Assembly (NCBI GenBank): GCA_025266875.1
Contig: JALLLT010000027.1
Span: 124,001 to 188,000, forward strand
DNA from: Fennellomyces sp. T-0311
Taxonomy: Eukaryota > Mucoromycota > Mucoromycetes > Mucorales > Lichtheimiaceae
Direction of reading: 5' to 3'
DNA length: 64,000 nucleotides
Shown here: one piece after another, positions 24,803 to 39,951 of the stretch
Layout of the letters: every line of letters starts with the position of its first letter
How positions within the stretch are numbered: the stretch's first letter is position 1
Program-made: the position numbers and the translations under genes
Notes under the pieces: generated by a model
Databases searched by the model: none
What the model was told of the DNA's origin: nothing
What the model saw: the letters and a program-made list of their open reading frames with translations, nothing else

Positions 24803-25982
24803 GGTGGAAAGGGTCGGCAAGAAGTAGAAGTCCAAGGAAAACAAGGGAATGCTCGCCTGGCGCGGTGGGCTTTCTCTTGAAGAATTGGCGAATGTTATTG
24901 TATTGCTATTCAGAGGGGAATGCTTTCATTGATGCTATTTTAGTCAATATGGAATCCAAATTGGTCATTTTTTGGAGGCCCGCAGCGAGAGGATGACAAA
25001 AGGCACTCAAAAGGTGAATTTTACTCTTCGAATCAGTGTGTAACCTGGCACGGAAACTGGGAAAACTTTTGGCGCGTGGGTCGGCTCCATGGCTCTATTT
25101 TGCGTCGATCGCTCTGAGATTTACACAGCGCGAGCGGACAACAAGGAGGGTGGGTTCGATGGAACCACCTGCAGCTTATCGCGCTGCATGAAGGACGAAG
25201 GCGTTTAGAGTGATCGGCGGGGCTGGATAGCAGCGTATGACTGATCTAGCTCGGCACAAAGCAAGCGAAATGGTGCAAAAAAAGAGGATTTATCCCGGAA
25301 AGGTCGTCACGAATTGTATATATATGCTGCCCTTTCGAACGCGATTCTACAGACTCCAAGGAATCCCTTCGCCCCAAACATGATTAAGGAGAGGCTATGG
25401 ACCCCCGTGGTTTGGGCGGCGGTGATGGAATGGCCGTTTGCATCTTGTAGCGACTACATACATGCAGTGCGCTACGTGGATTGCCATCTGTCATGCTATC
25501 ACCGTGTGGTCGCACCGTCGCACCAGAGATCGTAATACTGCTTCCAGAATTTCCGCCATTGCCCAAATGTGGACAATATAGCTGTCGAGGCGGCTGTTCA
25601 TGCAAAAACTGGTCGGTTGCGTCGATGTGCGTGAGCTGCCGAATGCAAGGAAACTTCCAATGAGTTCAGGCGGCCGAAATCTTTGTGGATGATGGCACTC
25701 GCTCTCTCCCCCCCTTTTTCCTCAATGCAGCCCCCTCCTTCTGCGCCTCTATTATCCCTTGTTCTGCCCAAGGACAATCATATCCCCTCCCCCACTCCCT
25801 CTCTTCTTGCTCCCCCCGCCGGCCGGGGTACCGGCAGTCCAGCACCTCCCCCCCAAACTCTACTCTGGCGAGTCAGTTGCACGAGCCCTAGCGTGCGCTG
25901 AACTCCTTTAAAAGATAAAAGCAAGGCCTGCACGCTCGTCTTTTTTCGTTTTCTTCTGAACCGCCTTTCCACACACACAACG
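24803..25982. promoter_or_regulatory. Shared promoter region of myosin light chain and Ca2+-ATPase genes
   Basis: A 1.2-kb divergent intergenic region. The part before the Ca2+-ATPase ATG carries a strong C/T-rich tract at about 25697-25860 with several runs of six or more C, followed by an ACACACACAA leader. Pyrimidine-rich promoter tracts are common upstream of highly expressed fungal genes. No coding relic seen. Confidence 0.4.
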
Positions 25983-28900
25983 ATGGCGAACAACGACAAT
26001 TCACCGTCATCGCCGCCATCGGACATTCGGCATCTGTCCGCCATTTCAACTAGACAGGATGCCCTTCACAGCGAGGACCCTACTCTTATTCCAACACCTT
26101 CCGCTAATACTCCCATCCCCTCCACCTTGCAAGAAAAAGCGCCTATGACCCCGCCCTCCGACAATGTCAGGATTGATTTGCGCGACCACCTCACCCCGCA
26201 CAATGATCCATCCAACATCTTTGCCTTTACACCCGACCAGCTGTCTGCCCTGATGGACCCGAAGAACCTGCCGCTGCTCTACAGCTACGGCGGTCTCAAT
26301 GGCATTGCGAAGGGTCTGCACGTTGATCTGGAGACAGGTCTAGTGCCAAACGTTAAAATATCCTCGCCTGTCACTTTGAACGACGTGATGCCGCTGAAAC
26401 ACAATCAAGAGCCACCCGCTCCGCCTGAGCCTCGGCAGCGCGCTCGCTCTATGACCGTCCTGAGCACCGCCACTGGCGCCACAAGGACAGAGCCCGCCAA
26501 TGCCTTTCCTCAGCGTGTGAATGTCTTTGGCGCAAACATATTACCCGACGTCAAATCAAAAAGCATCTTCCAGCTGATGTGGATTGCCTTTCAAGATAAA
26601 ACTTTGGTAAATATTTGTTTGTTTACACCTGCATGCACAGACCGACATGCTCATTTCTTTCATGTTAATTATAGATTCTACTTACCGTGGCCGCCATTGT
26701 TTCTCTGGGCGTTGGTCTCTATGAAGATATCGCCGTCCCAGAGTACGACACCATGGGCAACCGGATACCTGGCGTCAAATGGGTCGAAGGCGTTGCCATT
26801 ATCGTTGCCGTCATGATTGTCGTGCTCGTTGGAAGTGTCAATGATTTCCAAAAGGAGCGTCAGTTCCGCAAACTTAATGCAAAGAAAGAAGATCGTGTCG
26901 TCAAGGTAACCGAATGATGCATCACTTGCTGCTCTCGCTATACTTACAAATTTTACCTCATAGGCCACACGTGAAGGCGTCATTGGCATGATCTCTGTAC
27001 GCGACGTTCAGGTCGGAGATATCCTGCATCTCGAGCCAGGAGACATCGTGTCCACAGACGGTGTTTTCATTGAAGGCCACAATCTCAAGTGCGATGAATC
27101 CGCCGCCACCGGTGAATCCGATGCCGTACGAAAGCAGAACTGGGAAACCTGCTACCGAATCGCGAACGCTGAGAATAACGAACATCCTTCCACCTTCAAC
27201 AAGGAAACCCCATCTGGCTCAGAATCTGATCTCAAAAAGCCTACGAATGAACATAAGTCTTTACCTGACCCATTCATTATTTCGGGCTCCAAGGTGCTCG
27301 AAGGCGTTTGCACTTACCTTGTCACCAGCGTCGGTACAAACTCGTACTATGGCCGTACAATGATGGCTTTGCGCACAGAGCCTGAAAGCACCCCACTTCA
27401 GGAAAAGCTCAACCATCTTGCCGAAATGATTGCCAAGCTCGGCTCAGCTGCCGGTTTATTGATGCTTATCGTTCTGCTCATTCGGTACTTCGTTACATGG
27501 AAAGACGGTGTTCCCACACAGGCCACCGACATTGTACTCGATATTATGAAGATCCTGATCGTCGTCGTGACTATTGTCGTTGTCGCTGTTCCTGAAGGTT
27601 TACCACTCGCCGTTACACTGGGTATGTTGTCTCGTGGTACTACAGTAGAACGTAACACTGAATATTAAACCCTTATTTTAGCTCTTGCTTATGCAACACA
27701 GCGTATGTTAAAAGATAACAACTTGGTCCGTGTCCTTGCAGCTTGTGAAACCATGGGTAACGCTACCACTGTATGTTCTGACAAGACTGGTACCTTGACC
27801 CAAAACAAGATGGCTGTCGTCGCTGGCACTTTGGGCTGTTCTTTCCGTTTCACCAAAGATGCTCCGTCTGACCGCACCGATTTGACCGACATCAGCGAAG
27901 TGGCAGGAAAGGCCCCCAAACAAGTCCTCAACATGCTCAACCAATCCATCGCCGTCAACTCCAGTGCTTTCGAAGGCAAAGATGAGAACGGTGAAGATGT
28001 TTTTGTCGGTAACAAGACTGAAACTGCTCTTCTGGCTTTCTCGCGCGACATTGGTGCCGATCATTACGACACCATTCGTACAAACAACCCCGTCGAGCAA
28101 GTGTTTCCTTTCAGCTCTGAGCGTAAGGCCATGGCAACTGTTGTTCGTGTGCCTCATCCCGACGATCCCAAGCGCACGATTTACCGTGTCCATATCAAGG
28201 GTGCCTCCGAAATTCTCTTGGACAACTGTTCCAGCATCGTCACCTTGCAGCAAGCCAATTACAAGTCTGCCACGCACGATTACGACGTTAGAACGCGTAG
28301 CCTTACTCAAGAAGACCGCGCCCGCCTTGATCGTATCATTCAGAGCTATGCCTCGCGTAGTTTGCGTACGCTTGGTATTGGCTATCGCGACTTTGAACAC
28401 TGGCCACCACCATCTGCTCCTGGCATGCCACCTCTCAATGGTGAAGAAACCGAAGTCCCTTACGATGACCTTGTACATGACCGCAACGTTACTATGCTTG
28501 GTATTGTCGGTATCGAAGATCCTTTGCGTCCTGGTGTCAAGGAGGCCGTCAAGGCCTGCCAGCAAGCTGGTGTCTTTGTCCGCATGGTTACTGGCGACAA
28601 CTTGATGACTGCTAAGGCCATTGCTAAGCAGTGCGGTATCTACACCACTGGCGGTATTGTCATGGAAGGACCGACTTTCCGCAATTTGCCTCCCGCCGAA
28701 ATGGACGCCATTCTTCCTCGATTGCAAGTTTTGGCCCGCTCGAGTCCAGAAGATAAGCGCATCTTGGTTAGCCGTTTGCGCGATCTTGGTGATATTGTCG
28801 CCGTTACTGGTGATGGTACCAACGATGGTCCCGCTCTCAAATCTGCCGATGTTGGTTTCTCCATGGGTATTGCTGGTACTGAAGTTGCCAAGGAAGCGTC

Positions 28901-29977
28901 CAGTATCATTTTGATGGACGACAACTTCTCAAGTATCGTCAAGGCCATTAGCTGGGGTCGCTGTGTTAATGATGCTGTCAAGAAGTTCTTGCAGTTTCAA
29001 CTTACTGTCAACATTACCGCCGTTGTTACCACGTTCTTGTCTTCCGTCGTCAGTGAAAACCAAAAGTCCGTCTTGACTGCTGTCCAACTTTTGTGGGTCA
29101 ACTTGATTATGGATACCTTTGCCGCTTTGGCCCTTGCAACCGACCCTCCCACCAAGGAACTTTTGGAACGTGCTCCCGAGCCCCGTTCAGCTCCATTGAT
29201 CACTTTCAAAATGTGGAAGATGATTATTGGACAAGCTATTTTCCAGATCATCGTTACCGTTGTCTTGTTGTACAGCAACGTGCTCGAGTATGAGCCCGAA
29301 AGCCCGGTTTTGCAAACTGTGGTGTTCAATACTTTCGTCTTCTGCCAGATCTTCAATGAAATCAAGTAAGTACTACACCTTTTGACATTTATATGAATTA
29401 ATGTATTCATATGAAAACAATTATTAGCTGCCGACGCATTGACAGCAAGATGAACGTGTTCACCAACATTTTTGCGAACAAGTTCTTCCTCCTTATCTTT
29501 ATTATCTGTGTTGCTGGCCAAGCCCTTATTGTCAACTTTGGTGGTGCTGCCTTCCAAGTAGTCCCCATTGATGGTATCCACTGGGCCATCTCCGTCCTTG
29601 TTGGCCTCCTTGCCTTGCCTATTGGTGTTGTGATCCGTCTTATCCCCGACAACGTGTTTGCCTTTGTTCTTTTCAAGTCAACCGCCCGTGAACGTTATCT
29701 TGGCCACTCGCAGAAAGTTCCATCCATGTACATGGCCGGAAACGAGCGTCTTTCATGGAGCAACACTTACGACAACGTGCAACAAGGCATCCAATCAATG
29801 AAACACACCGAGCCTCAGAAAGATTCTAAGCAGCAAGGAGCACTCGCAGCTTCCGTCATGCTTCCAAGTCTCGTGGCTACAGCTCCTTCGACGGGTTGGG
29901 TTCCCCCAGATCACGAAGAAGAAAATCAGAACACGCAGTACTCATACACCTCAAGATCATTCCACAGCAACAATTAA
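25983..29977 (+). CDS. P-type Ca2+-transporting ATPase, PMCA type (Pmc1-like)
   Basis: Five exons (25983-26606, 26675-26905, 26964-27621, 27682-29365, 29428-29977), 1248 residues. Pumps Ca2+ out of the cytosol, in fungi usually into the vacuole or across the plasma membrane. Seen: a ~200-residue Ser/Pro-rich N-terminal region; actuator motif CDESAATGESDAV; membrane helix 4 signature VVAVPEGLPLAVTL; phosphorylation site CSDKTGTL; nucleotide-binding HIKGASEILL; hinge VTGDGTNDGPALKSADVG; six C-terminal membrane helices starting with LLWVNLIMDTFAALALAT. The C-terminal tail is about 100 residues, and no clear calmodulin-binding helix is obvious. A 339-codon open frame antisense to exon 4 is a codon-bias shadow. 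Confidence 0.96.
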
Positions 29978-30540
29978 GGAGATCTTGCCCTCTCCTATCT
30001 ATCATCTCCTTCAGTATTCCCCGTGTGCAGCCCGAAAGTGAAAGCTCTAGGGCTCTCTTATTGCATAATTCATCCCGTTTGGCAAGACATCTTTTTAATA
30101 CCTTTTTATTTTGTGTCATTTCGCCTCCCCCTTTTTTTCGGTCTTTACCCGAAAATATGTATAGTGCTTTTCTCTTTCCTGTCATGTAAAGTTGCCAAAC
30201 TTACAGTTCAGTTTCCACCACTTTGCATTAATCGTTTATTCTTCTTTCATAAAATATTATCTCTCTGGTTTGGGTTTACAGATTTTTTATAATTCGCTAT
30301 ATAAACGTTTCTTTACATTACAAACTACTCTTAGAGAGTGTCTACCACTGAATTGCGTTAAATTTTAAGTTGTTACTATGGTACTGGTGTTACTATGACA
30401 ATGCTACGAAGGGTACCGTCCTTGGTTGCGGAACCAAAGTGCTCGGGTTCCGCTTGCCCAATGAGATCGGGCTCCTATGGTCAAAGGTAAAAAAAATTTT
30501 TCGCCTGCTGGCATAGTGAATCCCTCTTTCTCTTCACGTC
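29978..30540. other. Intergenic region between Ca2+-ATPase and eEF1B
   Basis: T-rich 3' UTR of the Ca2+-ATPase gene and the promoter of the eEF1B gene. No gene or RNA recognised. Confidence 0.45.
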
Positions 30541-31332
30541 ATGTCCGTTACTCTTGAGCTTCCTTTGGCACTCCACATTCTCGAAGGTTACCTTTCCGAG
30601 AACAAGTACATTGAATCGTGCGTAATCGGACAAGGAATGATTTATCCACGACAAAAATGCTAAAAAAAGGACGCGTGTTTAAATTGACAGGGCTGATGCT
30701 GATGCTGCCGTTGCCAAGGCCCTCGGTTCTGCTCCTGCTGCCGAGTTCCCCGCTGTTGGCAAGTGGTATGCCGAAGTGAACAAGTAAGTTTTTTCTCTTG
30801 TTGAAATTGTAATTGTGACAAAAATAAAAAAAGCTCACACCATATCAAAATAGGGCTGCTGCTCCCGCCGCTGCTGAGGATGACGATGATATTGATCTTT
30901 TCGGTTCTGACGACGAAGAGGTTGATGAAGAAGCCGAAAAGATCAAGGCTCAGCGTCTTGCTGAATATCAGGCTAAGAAGGCTGCCAAGCCCAAGCCTAT
31001 TGCTAAGACTACCGTCACTTTGGATGTCAAGCCCTGGGATGATGAGACTGATGTCAATGCCATGACTGAGGCTGTCCGTGCCATTGCTATGGATGGTCTT
31101 TTGTGGGGTGGTTTCCAGCACGTCCCTGTTGGTTACGGTATCAAGAAGCTCCAGATCAACTGTGTTGTTGAAGATGACAAGGTAAACAGAACAGGAGATG
31201 GATATAGGGAAACGAGAGAGTCTAGAAATTAATATGATCTTGTAGGTTGCCATGGATGACTTGACTGACGCCATCTGCGAGCTCGAGGACTTTGTCCAGT
31301 CCGTTGACGTTGCTGCTATGCAGAAGATCTAA
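30541..31332 (+). CDS. Translation elongation factor 1-beta (eEF1B-alpha)
   Basis: Four exons (30541-30617, 30691-30783, 30854-31181, 31246-31332), 194 residues. Guanine-nucleotide exchange factor that recharges eEF1A with GTP in the cytosol. The N-terminal domain is short; an acidic linker follows ([18 protein letters not shown], with the conserved DLFGSDDE), then the exchange domain ([37 protein letters not shown]) and the terminal [18 protein letters not shown]. All family hallmarks are present and the length is normal. Confidence 0.96.
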
Positions 31333-31555
31333 GCATAATCATTTCTTTTTTTCTTTAATACATTGGTTTCAATATCGATCGGTCCGTTTTTCGGAGCCGT
31401 TGTTGCGGCATGTGATTGGGTTTCATGTCTTACGTCTACCTATTACCGTTTTTGCGTTTGTACCTTAAAGAAAAGCGACTCTTATTTAAATTCAGTTAGA
31501 CTTAAAAGCTGCCTTTTCTTTCTCTTCTATTCGGTTTTCTGCTTAGTAGAAAAAC

Positions 31556-32657
31556 ATGACAAAGGATATCGCTGAGCCAAGTAAGGGGTAGTCCCTCAAT
31601 GCAAAAATTTGACCTTAATTTCTGAACACAGACCCTTTCACTCATGTAGAAAAAGTCGATGTCGTTGCTCATCGCGGCTTCTCGGGCCAATACCCTGAAA
31701 ATACCCTGTTGTCTTACGAGAAAGGTGTCGAGGCCAGCGCTACAGCTCTCGAAGGAGGTGAGAAAATAAAAATGGGTTGTTCCCAGGGCAACTGATAAGC
31801 TCACGGCAACGCATAAACAGATATCCGGTTGACAAAGGACGGCGAGATCGTCATGATGCATGACATGACACTTAACCGTACTACAACTGGCACCGGAAAA
31901 ATCGGAGAGTGCAACTGGCACGGTTATATTGATAGCCTTACAACGAAAACGGAGCCGCCTCAACCTATACCCCTTTTCCGAGACGTTGTCAAGCTTATGC
32001 TACGCCAAGATGTGATTGACAAAAAGATGTACATGATTATTGATATCAAGGTACGTGTTTGTTATTCAGGACCATGTTGAACCCTGAACTAATTATCCAA
32101 ACCTGGATCTTAATTAGTTTGATAACCCACTTGAAATTATGGAAGCTGTTCACACTCTGTTGAAAACAGAGTTTGGCGACCACATGGACACGCTGGCGCG
32201 CCAATTGGTGATCGGCATATGGCACGTTGACTTTTTACCCAAGGCTCAGGAGATTGGTTTTCCCATTTGCTTTATCGGACTTTCGCTCACTGCGGCCCGC
32301 AAGCATTTCTTGCATACCGCAGATTACCTAAGCATCCCGTTCGCCGCGCTGGTCGATTCTGATGGCCATGCCTTCATCGAAGAGGCGCATGCGCTCGGAA
32401 AACGTGTGGTGACCTGGACTATCAATGATGTGGAGCAAATGCACGAGTGCTTGGTTCTGGGTGTGGATGCTGTGGTGGGCGATCACGTTGATAAAATGAT
32501 CAAACATCTTTGGGAAACAACCGAGAGCATGACTCCTGAAGAATACGCAAAACATTTAGAATCATCGACTTATTTGGCGTCGCGAAAAACTAGGATGTAC
32601 TATTATCTGGTCAAAAAAGCTATGCACTACGCTAGTCGTGGCTATGTGGGAATGTAA
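31556..32657 (+). CDS. Glycerophosphodiester phosphodiesterase
   Basis: Four exons (31556-31580, 31632-31757, 31821-32050, 32118-32657), 306 residues. Hydrolyses glycerophosphodiesters to an alcohol and glycerol-3-phosphate. TIM-barrel motifs seen: VVAHRGFSGQYPENT (catalytic His), an acidic EGDIRLTKDG strand across an intron, MMHDMTLNRTTTGTG (second catalytic His), and the C-terminal GKRVVTWTINDVEQM. No signal peptide or SPX domain, so this is a small intracellular form. Its stop lies 56 nt from that of the convergent cytochrome b561-like gene. Confidence 0.92.
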
Positions 32658-32713
32658 CGTGTACATGTACATTAACAATAAAAACGAGATGGGTAAGATG
32701 ATACCGTTTATTT

Positions 32714-33394
32714 CTAGGACCGGGTATCTTGTTTTGCCTCCTCATTGCCTTCTTGCCCGATGGCTAAGGCAGTTTCCTGCTGTGGTTGCTGGTGTTCCTT
32801 CTTGTGTATGTTCATGATTTTCCAAAAGAGACCAACAGATCCAAGACATAACAGTGTGACCCAGACTGTGTAACTTATGTACCATGGCAAACCAGAATGA
32901 TGCATATGCATACCAAGGGGAATGTTTACCAATGAAAGCACGCCTAATATACGGCCGAGCCAGACATGTATTGCGTTCTGCGCGGGCCGCTTTGCACCTT
33001 TTTCACGGCCGTACTTTCGAAAAATGATATGATTCACAATACCAAGGCCGATCTGGATCCATGCACCGAAGACAATGATAGTACCAAGTATCTAATTTTA
33101 AAGCTACTGTAAATCATGGGTATACATTTAAAAGATAGATTATACCAAATGAGATCGAGGAAGAAACCCTTTTGTGGCAACAATTCCAAGGATGGCGCCA
33201 GCTGTCATTGGTATCGCCACGCCAAATCCCATAATCATCATATGTGCTTTTGCCCACCATGGCTTGTTGTAATGCCGGCCGTAAACTGCTACAGCAACAC
33301 CAGCTGGCACAGCGACCATCCAAACAAACATCATAATCCATATATGCGCATCAATCATATGCGCTTTGGGCGTATTTTGTGGCCACATTTTCAT
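32714..33394 (-). CDS. Cytochrome b561-like membrane protein
   Basis: Two exons (33146-33394, 32714-33091), 208 residues. Several hydrophobic segments, with His residues at their edges: AHMIDAHIWIMM, WWAKAHMMIMGFGV, AIHVWLGRILG, GMHMHHSG. This spacing is what is expected for the haem ligands of a b561 core (transmembrane electron transfer, ferric or ascorbate-linked). No DOMON domain; the C-terminal tail is charged and Gln/Glu-rich. Family assignment rests on TM number and the His pattern. Substrate unknown. Confidence 0.75.
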
Positions 33395-33507
33395 GTTTCC
33401 TGAAGTGCGTATAATAAAGAATGTGAAAGAAGGGACGAAATATAAGTGGGGGTTTCTAATGAAGTGGAAAATTTCGTGCTGAACCAGTGAGAATTGCCTT
33501 TATGCGA

Positions 33508-36743
<3,236 letters not shown>

Positions 36744-36906
36744 AGGGTTAGTGTCGTGGCAATCCATGAAAAGACTGCTGTGCTTCCAAGCCGCTGTCTT
36801 CGTTTCGCGAACATTTTTTAATATGATTTTTTTTGCAAGTACGATATATTTGTTGGTATGTGGGAACGGTCAAAATGAAAAGATTTATTTTCCTGCTTCC
36901 CTTTCG

Positions 36907-37821
36907 CTACAGGCTGGATGGCTTCAAGCCATGGCGATTGATCAAGTTATTCACAATCGCTTGGTCGCCCGCATACGTCGCCTTGAAGCTGGGTCGGCTG
37001 ACGATACCTTCTAGGAACTCTTGAAGGCGCGGAAACTTCTTGACTGCCTCCGCCTCAAAGTTGTTATAGAACTTTTGGTGCGCCACTGCTTGCCGGGCGA
37101 CAAATGGTGCGATGGCGATGTCGGCAAGTGAGTAGTCCGATCCAAGAAAGTAGGGACCAGAAGGTGCCTGTTCCAAAAGAAGATCATTGATCTGTTATCT
37201 ATGAATTAGCTATTTTGCGCCGGAAAGAAGTACATCGTGTAACTTACGCGAGTGTATGCCACATTAAGTGCCTCACTATATTCCTTGCGACCTTCTTCGT
37301 TGTTATTTCGCAGACTCTTGTACCATGCAGCCGATACCTTGGTTGCCCAGTACTCGATTACAAATCGAATCTGAGCACGCTTGACCGGATCCGCTGGCAA
37401 CAAACTACGACACAGTATTGCTTAGCAACTGGGCTGATGATCTTCTGCCGTATCCTTATTACCCCTGCTCTGGTTTCAAGTCGTTGGCCAGTTCGATCAG
37501 AACCAGTGATTCGGCAATATTTTTTCCTTGGATAGTGAGAGCGGGAACCTTGGTTTCAGGATTCACGTCCTTATACCTGTTGAATGTGTGTTAAAAAAAA
37601 CAGAAAGACAAATGACAACAGCCCAATTACCAAGAAGGCTTGTTGCTAAGATCAATCTCAACTTTTTCGTAGGCAAGTCCAATCTCATTGAACGCAATGG
37701 CAACTCGTTGAGCAAAAGGGCAAATAGCGGCGGTGTAGAAAGTAACCTTATCGTCTATCCATGTCTGTCAATACAACAATGTCATTGTCGCTCGAGTACA
37801 AAAGTTACCTGTAGAAGCCAT
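36907..37821 (-). CDS. Glutathione S-transferase, omega-like
   Basis: Five exons (37809-37821, 37631-37754, 37463-37576, 37248-37404, 36907-37191), 230 residues. Thiol transferase or dehydroascorbate reductase-type GST. The thioredoxin-fold N-terminal domain has TAAICPFAQRVAIAF, where the Cys of CPF is the catalytic residue of omega/lambda classes, then NPETKVPALTIQGKNIAESLVLIELAND, the glutathione-binding cis-Pro and Glu-Ser pair. The helical C-terminal domain includes GSDYSLADIAIAPFVAR. It ends 163 nt upstream of the muskelin ATG, on the same strand. Confidence 0.92.
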
Positions 37822-39951
37822 ATCGAATAAAGTGTTTTGAAGTGAAGTGATATTGGAGGGAAATTTGTCGCGCTGAAGTAGTATTTATGCGTTTCTCTTG
37901 CTTACAAACGATTACCAAAATCGTGGGGGTGACACAAAAGTGCCGTTGCGCACGCCATTCTGCATACGGATTCGCGTATAATGATGCAAGTCAAGTGTAG
38001 CGTAATCTTGTGACTCAACGCACAATAGCAACATTTCAGTGATCGCTACCGATAGCGAAACAAGCGCTAATGTTATTGAAATCGATAATGTAAATCGAAA
38101 AGCGCGGATCTCAATAACGAAAGCGCATTATGAACTCATTCCTAGATCGGTTTTCTGGTTGTGAAACTACCGATGGTTTGACCGCTGCACAAATATTCCT
38201 TTATTATCCGCATAAACTTCTCATTATATTCTTCTGCTAGGTTTCATAAGTTGATTTGTGCTTGCATAATACTGAAATAATCGATGGTGTATGTAATGCT
38301 CTTTATAAGAGTGAGTGAAGTATTCCGTTCATCATTTATGCCTAACTAGTAGTAGATCAAGGAGTATGCGTTATTGAACATTTTCTTCTTGCTCAGTGTT
38401 GAGAAAAAGCTGATTTATCATCAAGGGACTGCGTGCTCGGAAAGTTTCCATAATTGGCTACAATATGAGCACCAAGTTTTGTGCCTGTCATTAATATCGA
38501 GATCGGTAAATCCAATGTAGCGCATACTAAATGATGTCATATATGATTGGCGCAGGCGTATGTATATCGACCGATGATTTAATGACTTTTCCTATCCATG
38601 CTCTCTGCTTACTATAGTGATTAACGTAAATGATCTCCATATTCTTTTATGACAAATAGTAAAAAAACTTCGATAGTACTTAATGTACAGGTTGCGTATA
38701 TCCGTGTAGCTGACTTATTCCCCTGGTTTTATTAGCTGATAGGAAGCGACGACAGGTTTTCGGTGACATTTCACTTCGAACCCGGTAAATAGAGTCGGTC
38801 CTTGGTGGTAATCGGGGATCTCAACCTTAGTATAAGGTACTTCCAAAGTACGTACGTAGTCTATTATACGTAGAGCGATGTAGATGACTCGATAAGACTT
38901 CTTATTTTGATCTCTCGGATGTTTGTGATTAGGCGGTCGGCAGTACTATTTTGAGCTTATAGCTGATATCTATGCGGTATGAGGCAAAATAGATCAGCAG
39001 AACTTTACAGTGCAGAGTTCGTGACAAAACCGATTCGGTCAAACACGAATCCAAAGTAATAACAGTTGCCACTTACTACATATCACAATTTCGAAGCAAC
39101 CTGAGCACCATATATGTAGCCTTATTTCTACTGCGCTTATCAAATTATCCAAAATAGTATATGGCAGAACTTTTCAAGCCGTCTGCTTACATTCCTTTAC
39201 ACCATTTCTATGGAGCACTTTGTGGACTTACGCGATAACGGGCCGTACATTAGTGCAAGTATATTCGCTGTGAATCAAAACTGCTTAAGGCCAGATTACA
39301 GAAACAAGTGACACCATATCGTACACTTTTTCTGACATAATACTCCTAGAAAACGGGGCGATGGATGTCCGTTCGTTTTTCTTCCTGACGGTGTTACAGT
39401 CCAAGCAATGGCTTTAGTCACGTTTGGTGCGAGATCATAAGTGGCGGAATATGAAAAACAATGTAGCATTGGGTATGGGTTTACTTGTTCTTTGTCTATT
39501 TAATATGATTCTTGTACCATCCGATTGTTATTTTTATTGTCGTTTTGCTGATTACCAAATGATAGCGTTGATCAGGCGTTCGCCTTCAATCCCATGCTAT
39601 ACTTTCCTAAACATAAGCATGGCTGCACGGCTGCACGGATACTTTTCCCGCAACCTCCGATAACTGTAAAAAAAGAAGTCCGTTAGCTCACAAGGATGTA
39701 GATATTCCTCTTGCAAACCATAAAATAAAGATACTTTTCGTGATTCGGTCTATTACGTACTTCATTATAGGCAGTATAGGAGTCTGGACGAACAAGTTTA
39801 TATTATAAAGCTATTCCTTGTTACTACTGAAAGTATCGGGTTAACGTTGGACCGAGTGAGAAATGTGTGAGTTTGCTTCGGTCCCCAATGGATACCGGGA
39901 TATTTTCGGTACTCTGTTATTTTCCCGTCTCACTTGGCTTTGACAATCGCA
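37822..39951. other. Gene-poor spacer upstream of gene B
   Basis: AT-rich with no open frame that looks coding. A TTCGAACCC-like element near 38769 resembles a tRNA B box but has no matching acceptor or anticodon arms. It should contain the promoters of the GST (left edge) and of gene B (right edge). Confidence 0.45.

Noticed and set aside
27708..28727. 339-codon open frame antisense to the Ca2+-ATPase
   Set aside because: It mirrors exon 4 of the ATPase; codon bias explains the openness. No recognisable domain.
38740..38830. TTCGAACCC element resembling a tRNA B box
   Set aside because: On the minus strand the T-stem does not pair, and no acceptor stem or anticodon arm can be drawn.
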